The notes: generated from the sequence alone by a model not told the origin. 64,000 bases of DNA from Rhodococcoides kyotonense (GCF_900188125.1 NZ_FZOW01000007.1:124001-188000); one strand, 5' to 3'. Numbered from the stretch's first letter, positions 16,891-24,729 are shown. Translations and numbers: made by a program.

Positions 16891-18108
16891 CTACTGCGTC
16901 GCACAACGTCGGGTCCGTTCGGCGAACCGGTCGAGCGCCTCCAGGATCTCGTCGGCCTGCCAAACACGGTGACGTCGACCTTTCGACGTTTGGTGCAGAA
17001 TTTCTGCGTCGACGAGTCGGTCGATCGCACGTTGCGCGGCCATGCCACTGACCCCAAAAGCCTTGCGGACGAATGCATTGTCGATGACTGGCTGCGCGAC
17101 AATCGCATCGACCAGCCTCCAGACGACCGAGTCTCGACGCGCAACAAGACCGTCGAGGAAGCGCTCGCGCGCAGCTGCAAGGTCGTCGACCAGTGTCCGC
17201 CCGTTCGCTACTGCGGTAAAGGTGGCGGCATTCAACCTGCTGATTATCGGCTCCATGTTCCCTGAACGGTATTCGCCAAGGCTCGAGAAGTAGGACGCTG
17301 TGTCTGTGAGCAGTCCCGCGGACAGAGGGACCGTGACGCGTTCGACCACGTCAGCTCGACGCATCATCGTATGGAGCAATGCTCGACCGGTCCTTCCGTT
17401 TCCATCGGTGAACGGGTGAATCGTCTCGAATTGGGCGTGCGCAATCGCGATGTGGGGCAGGACGGGGATATCCGTTCTCGACGCGAACACGAAGAAATCT
17501 TCCAGCACAGAGTCGAGCCGATCATGATGCGGTGGAACGAATTCGGCGCGATGCGGACCGAAGCCCGAACCTCCGATCCAGACCTGTTGTGTACGCCAAC
17601 GGCCCGCATCGACATCACCCGCGGATTCCATCAGAGCCCGATGCATTGCCAACACCGACTCTGCAGACACAGTTGCACTCGCCGCGAGGGCTGCCTCCAT
17701 CGCGCGGACGTTGCCGCTGACGATCGATGCATTACGACTGCTAGGCGAACCCAGCTCGGCCAACGCAAGAGCCCGCGCCCCGACGGTGAGGTTCTCGATC
17801 TGCGACGAAGCGGCACTCTCGGAGCGAAGCAGAATCGACATCATCGGCGCCAGCTCTGTGGACGGACCGAGTTTTTGCGACGCGTATTCGTCGAACCGGA
17901 CGATTTCACGCAGGGCGTCTTCGGATTCCGCGGAAAGTTCAGCGGAAAGCCGAACCTCGGCATCACCGATCGAGGCGGGAATTGCGGCGTCGTAGTCTCC
18001 GCCGTGCAGCCGACGCTGGGTTCTGGATGCGTGCGCCGACGGGTGCCACGGCCGAGTCTCGAATTCAACGGCGGGCACACCCTGCGTTGGACCATTCGAC
18101 ATACCCAC
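16891..18108 (-). CDS. Fic-family protein (AMPylator-type) with winged-helix C terminus
   Basis: 405 residues. The Fic motif HPFTDGNGRTGR lies near residue 228, with the catalytic His and the Gly/Arg nucleotide loop intact. An N-terminal Fic_N domain contains SSQIENLTVG, close to the SxxIE(G/N) inhibitory-helix motif, so activity is probably autoinhibited. The last ~70 residues form a winged helix (GVSGMAAQRAIDRLVDAEIL, WQADEILEALDRF), common in this class. It should transfer AMP or a related group to a protein hydroxyl. Start is GTG 18108 or ATG 18102. A perfect 28-bp palindrome lies 3 bases upstream, consistent with autoregulation by the winged helix. Confidence 0.92.
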   Translation of the reverse strand: MGMSNGPTQGVPAVEFETRPWHPSAHASRTQRRLHGGDYDAAIPASIGDAEVRLSAELSAESEDALREIVRFDEYASQKLGPSTELAPMMSILLRSESAASSQIENLTVGARALALAELGSPSSRNASIVSGNVRAMEAALAASATVSAESVLAMHRALMESAGDVDAGRWRTQQVWIGGSGFGPHRAEFVPPHHDRLDSVLEDFFVFASRTDIPVLPHIAIAHAQFETIHPFTDGNGRTGRALLHTMMRRADVVERVTVPLSAGLLTDTASYFSSLGEYRSGNMEPIISRLNAATFTAVANGRTLVDDLAAARERFLDGLVARRDSVVWRLVDAIVAQPVIDNAFVRKAFGVSGMAAQRAIDRLVDAEILHQTSKGRRHRVWQADEILEALDRFAERTRRCATQ

Positions 18109-18110
18109 AC

Positions 18111-18144
18111 CATACCAAACTTTATTCCGCTAAAGTTTGGTATG
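18111..18144. promoter_or_regulatory. perfect 14+14 bp palindrome at the fic start
   Basis: CATACCAAACTTTA (18111-18124) and TAAAGTTTGGTATG (18131-18144) are perfect inverse copies with a TTCCGC spacer. The site also holds the stop codon of the minus-strand gene 18130-18480. It is AT-rich and lacks a following T-run, so it looks more like an operator than an intrinsic terminator. Confidence 0.75.
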
Positions 18145-18480
18145 CGGTTCGAAAGCCAACGCTTGCGTTGGCCACGGCCCGGCCTTGTCATCGACCTCCA
18201 CGACATATCGGACTGCAAGTTTCGCGAGACCGTCGTCGTACACCTGCGCGGGCGCAGCACTTACCTCGGTGACTTGCACCGTCTGCCCAGCTCTATCGGC
18301 GCGAATGGTCAACGCGGAAGTGAAAACAGTCGCCGGCGGGGAGAATTCATCTGTTGGAATGAATATCCCTGGCTGCGACGGCACAGTTGCCCCGAGCCAC
18401 TCACCTATCGCTCGACAGCCCGTCTGCGACCGGCCGTTTCTGTCGTACCCCCAGCGCACACTACTTTCCACACGCTCCAC
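18130..18480 (-). CDS. small unknown protein upstream of fic
   Basis: 116 residues, no membrane segment or known motif. The reading frame looks protein-like (GATVPSQPGIFIPTDEF, VQVTEVSAAPAQVYDDGL, VRYVVEVDD) and suggests an all-beta fold. The overlapping plus-strand frame is Ser/Arg-rich and improbable. Its TAG lies inside the fic palindrome, and fic follows 22 bases later on the same strand. It may be a partner gene or a truncated remnant; no ribosome site is obvious before the ATG at 18480. I cannot assign a function. Confidence 0.5.
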   Translation of the reverse strand: MERVESSVRWGYDRNGRSQTGCRAIGEWLGATVPSQPGIFIPTDEFSPPATVFTSALTIRADRAGQTVQVTEVSAAPAQVYDDGLAKLAVRYVVEVDDKAGPWPTQALAFEPHTKL

Positions 18481-18551
18481 CGACTATCCCACCCCCTTGC
18501 CTCATCGCATGACTTCATTCGACATCGAGGCGCATCGAGAACGGAACCCTC

Positions 18552-19163
18552 ATGTCCGACGAACCGCACGCAGCACAGCCCGGCTGGTACCCGACCCCCG
18601 ATGGTGGCCAACGGTATTGGAATGGATCCGCATGGCTGGATCTGCCGAACCCGGCCACGCCGACCGCGACCCGTCGGCGGCGTCCGTCGAAGAAGGTCGT
18701 CTGGATTGCAGCAGTGCTGTTGGCGGTACTCGGAATTGCCGGTATCACAAGCAAACTCGTCCACGATTCGAACGTTCGAGCCGAGCAACAGGCGGCTGAA
18801 ACTGCAGCGAACGACGCTGCCCAGCGAGAGGCCGACCGCATCGCTGCTGCTGCCGCCAAGCAGGAGCAAGAGGATCAAGCCGAACGATTGACCAGAACGC
18901 TGTCGGTATCCGGGATCGAGGGCAGTGTCAAGACGATGGCGGAAGAACACGTGACGAAGGGCATCGTCGACGGTCCTGTCATCTCGGTGACATGCTCGCC
19001 AGTGAGCGGCGGTTCTACCGATGACCTGACCGAAACCACCACAGTGTTCCAGTGCTTCGCAGCCACAGAGGACATCGGCGACGGCCGCATGCGCGGATAC
19101 AACTACCACGCAACCATGAACTGGTCGACGGGCAACTACACGTACGGATTCGGAGCGCCCTAG
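18552..19163 (+). CDS. DUF2510-domain membrane protein
   Basis: 203 residues. An N-terminal DUF2510 motif (PGWYPTPDGGQRYWNGSAW), typical of actinobacterial membrane proteins, is followed by a basic linker and one transmembrane helix at about residues 50-68 (VVWIAAVLLAVLGIAGI). Next comes an Ala/Glu/Gln coiled coil at about residues 75-115, then an extracytoplasmic beta-rich domain with two Cys. Function is unknown. It is monocistronic with a small hairpin downstream. Confidence 0.8.
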   Translation: MSDEPHAAQPGWYPTPDGGQRYWNGSAWLDLPNPATPTATRRRRPSKKVVWIAAVLLAVLGIAGITSKLVHDSNVRAEQQAAETAANDAAQREADRIAAAAAKQEQEDQAERLTRTLSVSGIEGSVKTMAEEHVTKGIVDGPVISVTCSPVSGGSTDDLTETTTVFQCFAATEDIGDGRMRGYNYHATMNWSTGNYTYGFGAP

Positions 19164-19202
19164 CCTGCGGTAACCGTCGACACCGTCACCCGCCCGCGGC
19201 TA

Positions 19203-19232
19203 CGGAGAGTAAATCCGATCGCGAACTCTCCG
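19203..19232 (+). terminator. hairpin downstream of the DUF2510 gene
   Basis: CGGAGAGT (19203-19210) pairs perfectly with ACTCTCCG (19225-19232) across a 14-base loop, 40 bases after the DUF2510 stop. No U-tract follows. Confidence 0.4.
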
Positions 19233-19290
19233 AACCTGTGAAAGGCTGAGCGGCTCTCCTACTGTGGGTGGGCGGAAGTGAGATGAAGTA

Positions 19291-19590
19291 ATGAAAGACT
19301 GGCGCGACCACTACCCCGACCCCATCGGGCCTGCCGAAGCATTCGCTCGATTCGAAGAGCTGTCGGCACGAATCCTGAAGGACGAGAACCCCGTCGTGAT
19401 CGCGGCGGAGTCGGGCGACGTCGTACTGATGTCGGCCGCCGAATACCGCTCGACCATGGAGACTTTGTACCTCTTTTCGACTCCTGCCAACGCCAAGTGG
19501 TTGATCAAGGGACTAGAGGAGGCGAAGCGCGGCGAGGCCGAGCCGTTCGCCTTCGAACGACGCCAAGGACAGGCAGAGGACAACTCGTAG
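19291..19590 (+). CDS. orphan YefM/Phd-like antitoxin protein
   Basis: 99 residues. ENPVVIAAESGDVVLMSAAE and STMETLYLFSTPANAKWLI match the YefM/Phd pattern, in which a degenerate Phd DNA-binding domain is followed by the helix that binds a YoeB/RelE-type toxin (compare the usual LLRSPANARRLL). The N-terminal ~25 residues are longer than in standard YefM. No RelE/YoeB-like frame follows; the next 150 bases hold a terminator and then a convergent gene, so this is an orphan or solo regulator. Its neighbours are the DUF2510 gene and the copy-B lipoprotein cassette. Confidence 0.75.
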   Translation: MKDWRDHYPDPIGPAEAFARFEELSARILKDENPVVIAAESGDVVLMSAAEYRSTMETLYLFSTPANAKWLIKGLEEAKRGEAEPFAFERRQGQAEDNS

Positions 19591-19610
19591 CCGATCGAGA
19601 CGATCACTGC

Positions 19611-19646
19611 GGGACGCCCGAGCACCCTCGACCTTTCGGGCATCCC
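19611..19646 (+). terminator. hairpin after the YefM-like gene
   Basis: GGGACGCCCGA (19611-19621) pairs with TCGGGCATCCC (19636-19646) with one mismatch across a 14-base loop, 20 bases downstream of the stop. It closes the antitoxin transcript before the convergent copy-B cassette. Confidence 0.6.
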
Positions 19647-19743
19647 ACGTGAGAGTTGTTACGACAGTGCGATTTCGGCGCTGCCGGAGAACATGGAGTC
19701 GTGAACCTCGAACGCGGTCGGCCGCGGGGTAAACTGAATTTTC

Positions 19744-20133
19744 CTATTTCGGCCCCTGGGAACTCATTTCAATGGACGTACTATCGTCGACAGCAGCAGT
19801 CGCAGCTAACAGCTTGTCGAACACGATTCGCATCCTCTCCACGACGTCGATGTGACTTTGCAGAACGTCGACCAAATTGTTCTTTCCGCCTGCAGCTTTT
19901 TCGGCAAATTTGCCCCGCAGTTCCTTTCCTGATTCGAACCCATCCATCCATGCGAGAGCGTCGACGTCCGCCAGTTCGACCGCCCTTGCCCTGTGTTCGG
20001 CGAGTTGGGCAAGGTATGCCTCACAAGCGTTTCTGCATACTTCCGCCGCCTCGGGCTTCAAAGACAGGCGGCCTTGATCGGCCGCGATGGCAAGCGACTC
20101 CCACCCCGTGATCGGATCGCCAGGATTACTCAC
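19744..20133 (-). CDS. ESX/WXG-like helical protein, copy B
   Basis: 129 residues, paralogous to 14208-14588 (shared WxSLA near the N terminus, FESGK, LVDVLQSHIDVV and terminal GPK). Two long amphipathic helices are predicted, with two Cys in the first (VCRNACEAYL). It starts 10 bases after the stop of DUF3558 lipoprotein copy B, repeating the arrangement of copy A. It is a probable type VII-like secretion target or periplasmic partner of the lipoprotein; the first is an inference from size and fold alone. Confidence 0.75.
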   Translation of the reverse strand: MSNPGDPITGWESLAIAADQGRLSLKPEAAEVCRNACEAYLAQLAEHRARAVELADVDALAWMDGFESGKELRGKFAEKAAGGKNNLVDVLQSHIDVVERMRIVFDKLLAATAAVDDSTSIEMSSQGPK

Positions 20134-20143
20134 CTACTACCTC

Positions 20144-20671
20144 CTATTTCGCGGCGGCAGGGAGGGCATATACGAGGTCTGATGCATGCGCGAACACGAT
20201 CGCGCAAGGATCCGTTTCGGCAGTCATGTCACCCATGAAGTTGGCCATGAACACGACGACGCCAGGCGGTAGGTCAACACCAACATTGCACGTGACTGCC
20301 GACTCGGCGACTTTCGTTCGGTACTGGTATGCCTCACGGTCGCCGAGTACGACGTCATGATCCTCGAAATTGCGTGGGTCCTGACGGAGGTCGTCGAGCG
20401 AGTATTCAAGCGACGACTTCACGCTGAAAACATAGAGGACATCGGAGCCAGGTGGCCTGAACGCGCATCGCTCCCAATCCTCGACCACGATTCCCTCACC
20501 CCAGCCCTCGTCTCTGTAGGCCGGGTCCAGCCCCGTCGCCGCGATTGCTTCAGGCGTGATGCTGCACGGATCCCATCTGGTCTGCTCGGCGACAGCCTCT
20601 GGCTCCACGTTGCGACTGCATCCTCCGACCAGCACTATCGCCGCACTCAGCACGGCAAACCACTTCCGCAT
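20144..20671 (-). CDS. DUF3558-family lipoprotein, copy B
   Basis: 175 residues starting MRKWFAVLSAAIVLVGGC, a signal peptide ending in a lipobox with the lipidated Cys near residue 18. It shares WDPCSITPEAIAATGLDP, YRDEGWGEG and VDLPPGVVVF with copy A at 14598-15119. The protein should be anchored to the outer face of the membrane. Its function is unknown. It is followed at 10 bases by its ESX-like partner. Confidence 0.88.
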   Translation of the reverse strand: MRKWFAVLSAAIVLVGGCSRNVEPEAVAEQTRWDPCSITPEAIAATGLDPAYRDEGWGEGIVVEDWERCAFRPPGSDVLYVFSVKSSLEYSLDDLRQDPRNFEDHDVVLGDREAYQYRTKVAESAVTCNVGVDLPPGVVVFMANFMGDMTAETDPCAIVFAHASDLVYALPAAAK

Positions 20672-20734
20672 GCAGAACCCTCCCCGAACCCGTCGTTGGG
20701 TTAGACGCAGCGGAGCGCCATGCGGTTCCAGATC

Positions 20735-20924
20735 CGGTCAGCTTGGAAACAATCACGACGTCGACGTCATGTTCGATCCAGCGCCCATCCGGCAATAGTC
20801 GATAGAGATCGGTGCCCTCGATAGTCGATTCGATCTCGCCGCGCCAGTCGTGGACGGTTCCTGTCGTTCGCCATCGGCCCAGGATCGGTTCGAGCTCGCG
20901 CAGTCCACTCCGCGTCGTATCCAT
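20735..20924 (-). pseudogene. truncated DUF1579/lipocalin-like gene (5' end only)
   Basis: From an ATG at 20924 with a good GGAGGA site, about 60 residues read like the N terminus of DUF1579-type proteins (LEPILGRWRTTG, IEGTDLYRLLPDGRW, EHDVDV). After VDVVIVSKL the frame enters the upstream part of copy B and reads as low-complexity Arg/Ser sequence to 20550. The full family is about 150 residues, so only the first third remains. The break coincides with the edge of the duplicated cassette. Confidence 0.65.
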
Positions 20925-21045
20925 TCGTCCTCCTCGTATTGCTTACTGTGACCGAGTAGGTCCTCGAAATTCATCGCACGACGGCGGTTCACGCAAGGCA
21001 TTCGGACACTCCGGTGAAGGCCCGATCGCCAACTAGCATGATGGC

Positions 21046-22608
21046 GTGATGCATCCAAGTCCTGCGGGGCGCTCGATGGAACGAAACGACGCAGCTACAG
21101 GAGCTGAACTGGAGGGACATGTCTTCGTAGTCCGCGGCCGACTCGAATCCGTGGCATCGGATGTCGTCATCGTTCCGACGGATGGGACCTTCGTACCCAG
21201 AGAAACCTGGTGGCCGGTACTCGAGATCAGCAAAGCTTCCCCACCACCGCGGGACCCCAGCCACATTGCTCGTCGATTTCGATCACACAGTGGCGAGAAC
21301 CGGTCCGCCTGGCTGCTGCAAGTCGCACACGGGGGACATCCTTCGGTCACCCGGCTGGTCGAAGGCCTCGAAGAACTTCTACAGCGAATCGAAAGTGATC
21401 GACCGAAGTTCCCGAGCGACGGTCGAGTAAGGCCGCTTATCGCACTTCCTACGCTGGGTGTCGGCCTCGGAGGGTACGAGGGAGTACGCGGCAAAGTGAT
21501 CGAGGCGCTCCATGCGGCGACAATGAAGTTCGTCAGCGGTTCGGACTTCGACATTGTCTTCGTCGTCGAGAACGCTGCGGATTACGCTGCATTCCAGTCG
21601 ATTCGGCGCGAACATTCGTCGTCGACGCCTCAACGTGAGGCCGGAGCGAACCTGGCTTCCAAGATTCGAGGCGGCGACGCGGCTCTCCTGCTCGGCGCCG
21701 GAGTCAGCATCTCAGCGGGCCTCCCGACCTGGGATCAGCTCCTTGAAACTATCAAGCGGGATACTCTGCCCGACTTGGACTCCGGGCAATTTGCAACATT
21801 GGGCGTCCTCGACAGGGCCCAACTGCTGTCGAAGTCCGGTCAAGGGCCGACCCTCGGACAGCGCGCCGCCGAGGCCACAGGAGCGGATTCGACAAAGATC
21901 CCCACCCTAGCGCACTGTCTGCTCGCATCGTTGTCGGTCGAGAAAGCTGTTACCACCAACTACGACTCCCTGTACGAGGACGCGTTCAAGGCCGCGAACG
22001 GCTTTGATTCGATCTCGATTCTGCCGCGTGAGAACGCTATTGGCGATCGCGCATGGCTGCTCAAGATGCACGGTGACATCGCGACGCCCGAAAGTATCGT
22101 CTTGAGTCGCCGCGATTTCGTCCGTTACGACGCCGAGCGACGACCGCTCGGGTCGATCGTGCAATCCCTCATGGCTACAGGCCATCTCATTGTAATCGGC
22201 GCTTCGATGACCGACGACAACGTTTTGCGGCTTGCGCACGAAGTCCTTGCGATGAATGCGACCAACAATCAAACCCGCCCATTGGGCACAGTAGTTACGT
22301 TGCAACAAGATCCATTGCGAAGCGCGCTGTGGGAAGGCGACTTCGACTATCTCGCAGCATCGGACTCGCACAACACGAAAGTCGCTGCGCGAGATCTGGA
22401 GATATTGCTCGACGCCGTGGCCATGTACTCCAGCGATCGTTCCCCGTATCTGCTCGACGAGCGGTATGCAGAACTGCTCAGCGAGGAGGAGGCTCGGATC
22501 GCAGATGAACTGCGCAAGGTTGCGCGGCGCATCCGCTCACTCACGCCCACCCAACGTGACAGATGGAAGGCGCTCGATACCGTTCTGGCAACGATGGGAA
22601 ATGGTTGA
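21046..22608 (+). CDS. macro-like / SIR2 fusion protein, candidate antiphage NADase
   Basis: 520 residues. Residues ~20-200 look like a macro or SLOG-type nucleotide-binding domain (HVFVVRGRLESVASDVVIVP; PLIALPTLGVGLGGYEGV; FDIVFVVENAADYAAFQ). From ~205 a SIR2-like domain follows: DAALLLGAGVSISAGLPTWD (NAD-binding GAGxS), AVTTNYDSLYE, LLKMHGD with the expected active-site His, and ESIVLSRRDF. The C-terminal ~90 residues are helical. This SIR2 branch is that of ThsA, DSR and other NAD-depleting defence proteins, not deacetylase sirtuins. The order is the reverse of ThsA (SIR2-SLOG). No TIR, Ago or ATPase partner is adjacent. Start GTG 21046; an ATG follows immediately. Activity is inferred. 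Confidence 0.8.
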   Translation: MMHPSPAGRSMERNDAATGAELEGHVFVVRGRLESVASDVVIVPTDGTFVPRETWWPVLEISKASPPPRDPSHIARRFRSHSGENRSAWLLQVAHGGHPSVTRLVEGLEELLQRIESDRPKFPSDGRVRPLIALPTLGVGLGGYEGVRGKVIEALHAATMKFVSGSDFDIVFVVENAADYAAFQSIRREHSSSTPQREAGANLASKIRGGDAALLLGAGVSISAGLPTWDQLLETIKRDTLPDLDSGQFATLGVLDRAQLLSKSGQGPTLGQRAAEATGADSTKIPTLAHCLLASLSVEKAVTTNYDSLYEDAFKAANGFDSISILPRENAIGDRAWLLKMHGDIATPESIVLSRRDFVRYDAERRPLGSIVQSLMATGHLIVIGASMTDDNVLRLAHEVLAMNATNNQTRPLGTVVTLQQDPLRSALWEGDFDYLAASDSHNTKVAARDLEILLDAVAMYSSDRSPYLLDERYAELLSEEEARIADELRKVARRIRSLTPTQRDRWKALDTVLATMGNG

Positions 22609-22700
22609 AGGTTCCTACCGTGGATCGCAGGTCCTGTGGTCGCCTACGCAGCGCACGTCAGCCCGTACCTCGAGTAGACGTGTCGCTTTGACTGACACCC

Positions 22701-22746
22701 TATGTTCGACCAGGCCCCGAAGACCGGCGGACACTACTACGACTGA
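22701..22746 (+). pseudogene. remnant resembling the amine oxidase 3' end
   Basis: The frame ending at the TGA at 22744-22746 reads MFDQAPKTGGHYYD. It resembles the C terminus of the amine oxidase at 25950-27893 (ETPKTGGHCC). At DNA level, 21 consecutive bases (22715-22735) are identical to 27865-27885. No open frame leads into it, so only the tail remains. Confidence 0.45.
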
Positions 22747-22748
22747 AT

Positions 22749-22818
22749 GCGGCTCCGGCAACCGTGAGTGCGTGGTGGGGCCAGAGACCAACTACTCACG
22801 CACGGGCGGCGAAGCCGC
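22749..22818. repeat. REP-like imperfect palindrome in front of a gene
   Basis: GCGGCTCCGGCAACCGTGAG on the left is mirrored imperfectly by the right arm that ends CACGGGCGGCGAAGCCGC. The innermost GCGGCGAAGCCGC is itself a hairpin with a GAA loop. The 19 bases CACGGGCGGCGAAGCCGCA at 22801-22819 recur exactly at 28921-28939, again just before a start codon. The outer CCGTGnGTG and central GTTGGTC parts are shared with the hairpin at 8072-8117. Confidence 0.6.
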
Positions 22819-22830
22819 ACTCTCTAAGCT

Positions 22831-24477
22831 GTGGCAGTGACCGCCGACAAGAACCGCAGAACAGGTGCCAACGTCATCCCGCTTTTCGATGCAGCGGTCA
22901 GCCCCCTCGACGGATTCGACAAGTGGCTCGCGGAGACCGGGTACGACAAGGACCCGGCGAGGGTCATTTCGATCATCGAGTCACTTCTGTCCGTGATCGG
23001 CGAGACGAATACAGACTTCGCGCCGACCGCGTGGCTCCCCCACGACGCACACACGCTTCTGGCGTCCGTCGGCGAGATAGCCGGTGACTCCGACATCGCT
23101 TCCACGATGGTGTCGATGTCCTTGGATTACCTAGCGTTCCTGGACCAGACCGGTCGCTGGACCGGCAGCGCCGACAACTACGCACATTGCGTCGAGGACC
23201 TGGCCCGCTATCTGGACAGCGTTGTGCCACAAATACTCACACCCGACGACATTGAACTCACTCCAGTGTCACCCGAGCACGAGCTCGAGGCCTTGTCTGC
23301 ACTGAAACCGGTTCGACAACTGCAGCTCCTCCTCGCCTGGGTCGGCGACGGCAAGCCCGTTACGAGCACGGGAGTGCCTCGCCCCGCGCTCATCGACGAG
23401 TTCGCGCACGCTGACGGCGTCGAACTCGCCGAAGGAGAACGTACGGTCCGGACCGTACGTCACGTCCACGCTCTGGCCACGCTGTGGGACACAGCGGTCA
23501 GCGCCGGCCTCATCAAGTTGACGTCGACCCGTGCCGTTCGCGTCGGCCAGACGACGTCACTGCCCGCCGTCCGTGCTGCCGTCGTTCATCTCGTTCGCAG
23601 CTACTTCGAGGTCGACGACCCCATGGGCCCGTTCCACGTCGCGAATATTGTTGCCGCTCGGATTGTTCTGGGAGCGATGACCGACAGCCCACCGAGCGAA
23701 CCATCACAGACGGCTTTCACGAATCCCGATGAGGAGGCCGCACATTCGATCCTGGTCGGAATGCTTCGGCAATTCGAGGTCGACGGCTGGCTCACTCTCG
23801 ACGGCGCTTACGACGTACCAATGGGGGTTCGTCCAGCTGTGTTGGAGGCACTGAAATCTGTCGATCTTTCCGGCTCGATTCCGTTGGAGGACATCGAGCG
23901 ACTGGTTGTGACCGTCCGACTGCTGGAGACGTCGCCTCCGGTCTGGCGCAGATTGGAACTCGATCCCGAACTCACGCTCGGCGAGGTGCATATCGTTCTT
24001 CAGCGTGCGTTCGGCTGGGAGGACACCCATCTTCATCAGTTCCTGTCGGGCTCACAGGGTCACGGTCAGACGATCTACGGTCCCGCTGAGTGGGTGGACG
24101 AGTTGGACGGTGACGCGCGCGTCGAGCAGGACATTCCGATCGGGGCGCTCCTCCGCACACCCGGTGACACTCTGACGTACGAATACGATTTCGGCGACGG
24201 CTGGGAGCACACGATCACGCTCGATGCGATCGCGCCGCCCGATCCGGAGTTCGTCGGAGCGCGGTGCACCGACGGCGCGAACATGACACCTTTCGAAGAC
24301 TCGGGTGGGCCGTGGGGTTGGAACGAGCACTTAGCTGCTGCCGCCGACCCCGGACACGAGCAGCACGCCGAGTCGCGCCGGTGGCTCGGGCTGCGCAAGA
24401 ACGCCACGATCGATCCGACGGAATTCGATCTGGAGCTAGCAGCCGATACGGTGGCAGGCTTGTTCGACGTCCGCTGA
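22831..24477 (+). CDS. plasmid pRiA4b ORF-3-like domain protein
   Basis: 548 residues from a GTG. Residues ~355-540 form the pRiA4b ORF-3 domain: VRLLETSPPVWRRLELD, LGEVHIVLQRAFGWEDTHLH, YEYDFGDGWEHTITLD, CTDGANMTPFEDSGGPWGW. The N-terminal ~340 residues are helical, partly winged-helix-like (WDTAVSAGLIKLTSTRAV), and unrecognised. The ORF-3 family is common on plasmids and in accessory regions; its biochemical role is not established. The gene is flanked on both sides by remnants of amine-oxidase and amidase genes and preceded by a REP-like element, which marks this segment as rearranged. Confidence 0.82.
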   Translation: MAVTADKNRRTGANVIPLFDAAVSPLDGFDKWLAETGYDKDPARVISIIESLLSVIGETNTDFAPTAWLPHDAHTLLASVGEIAGDSDIASTMVSMSLDYLAFLDQTGRWTGSADNYAHCVEDLARYLDSVVPQILTPDDIELTPVSPEHELEALSALKPVRQLQLLLAWVGDGKPVTSTGVPRPALIDEFAHADGVELAEGERTVRTVRHVHALATLWDTAVSAGLIKLTSTRAVRVGQTTSLPAVRAAVVHLVRSYFEVDDPMGPFHVANIVAARIVLGAMTDSPPSEPSQTAFTNPDEEAAHSILVGMLRQFEVDGWLTLDGAYDVPMGVRPAVLEALKSVDLSGSIPLEDIERLVVTVRLLETSPPVWRRLELDPELTLGEVHIVLQRAFGWEDTHLHQFLSGSQGHGQTIYGPAEWVDELDGDARVEQDIPIGALLRTPGDTLTYEYDFGDGWEHTITLDAIAPPDPEFVGARCTDGANMTPFEDSGGPWGWNEHLAAAADPGHEQHAESRRWLGLRKNATIDPTEFDLELAADTVAGLFDVR

Positions 24478-24598
24478 CGCGGCTAGCAGCCCCGCCGGAC
24501 TCCGCATCGGCGCCACAGCCGACAAGAGCTACGGCACAACCATTTTCGACGACCCACTCGCCGTCGCCTGTTTTGCAGCGACCCACCTGTCTGAGTTC
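24478..24598 (+). pseudogene. amidase gene fragment
   Basis: Positions 24494-24553 match 33558-33617 inside the amidase gene at 51 of 60 bases without gaps. The frame reads AGLRIGATADKSYGTTIFDD against AGLRIGVMLDMGYGTTMSDD in the intact gene. It has no start and no flanking amidase sequence, so it is a small relic of a second amidase copy. It lies directly after the pRiA4b ORF-3 gene. The rest of 24554-24729 holds nothing I recognise. Confidence 0.6.
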
Positions 24599-24729
24599 GA
24601 GTGACGTGGTCACCGAGATACCGTCATCCTCGGCGAGTGCCGGTGCGCGGCTCTAGACTGGTGATGCCGCACTGCAACTTTCCCATAGTTTGCGTTGGGG
24701 AGCAGCCGTGCGGCCGTTCACCACGCTCG

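Larger units (their letters stand above)
19744..20740. repeat. duplicated DUF3558/ESX-like cassette, copy B
   Basis: Same two-gene cassette as 14208-15180, on the same strand. Homology with copy A extends about 60 bases upstream of the lipoprotein start and stops near 20735-20740. That is where the DUF1579-like reading frame upstream is lost, so this edge looks like a recombination breakpoint. Confidence 0.7.

Noticed and set aside
21046..22608. Thoeris system
   Set aside because: The SIR2 domain fits, but there is no TIR-domain ThsB gene within 5 kb on either side and the domain order differs from ThsA.
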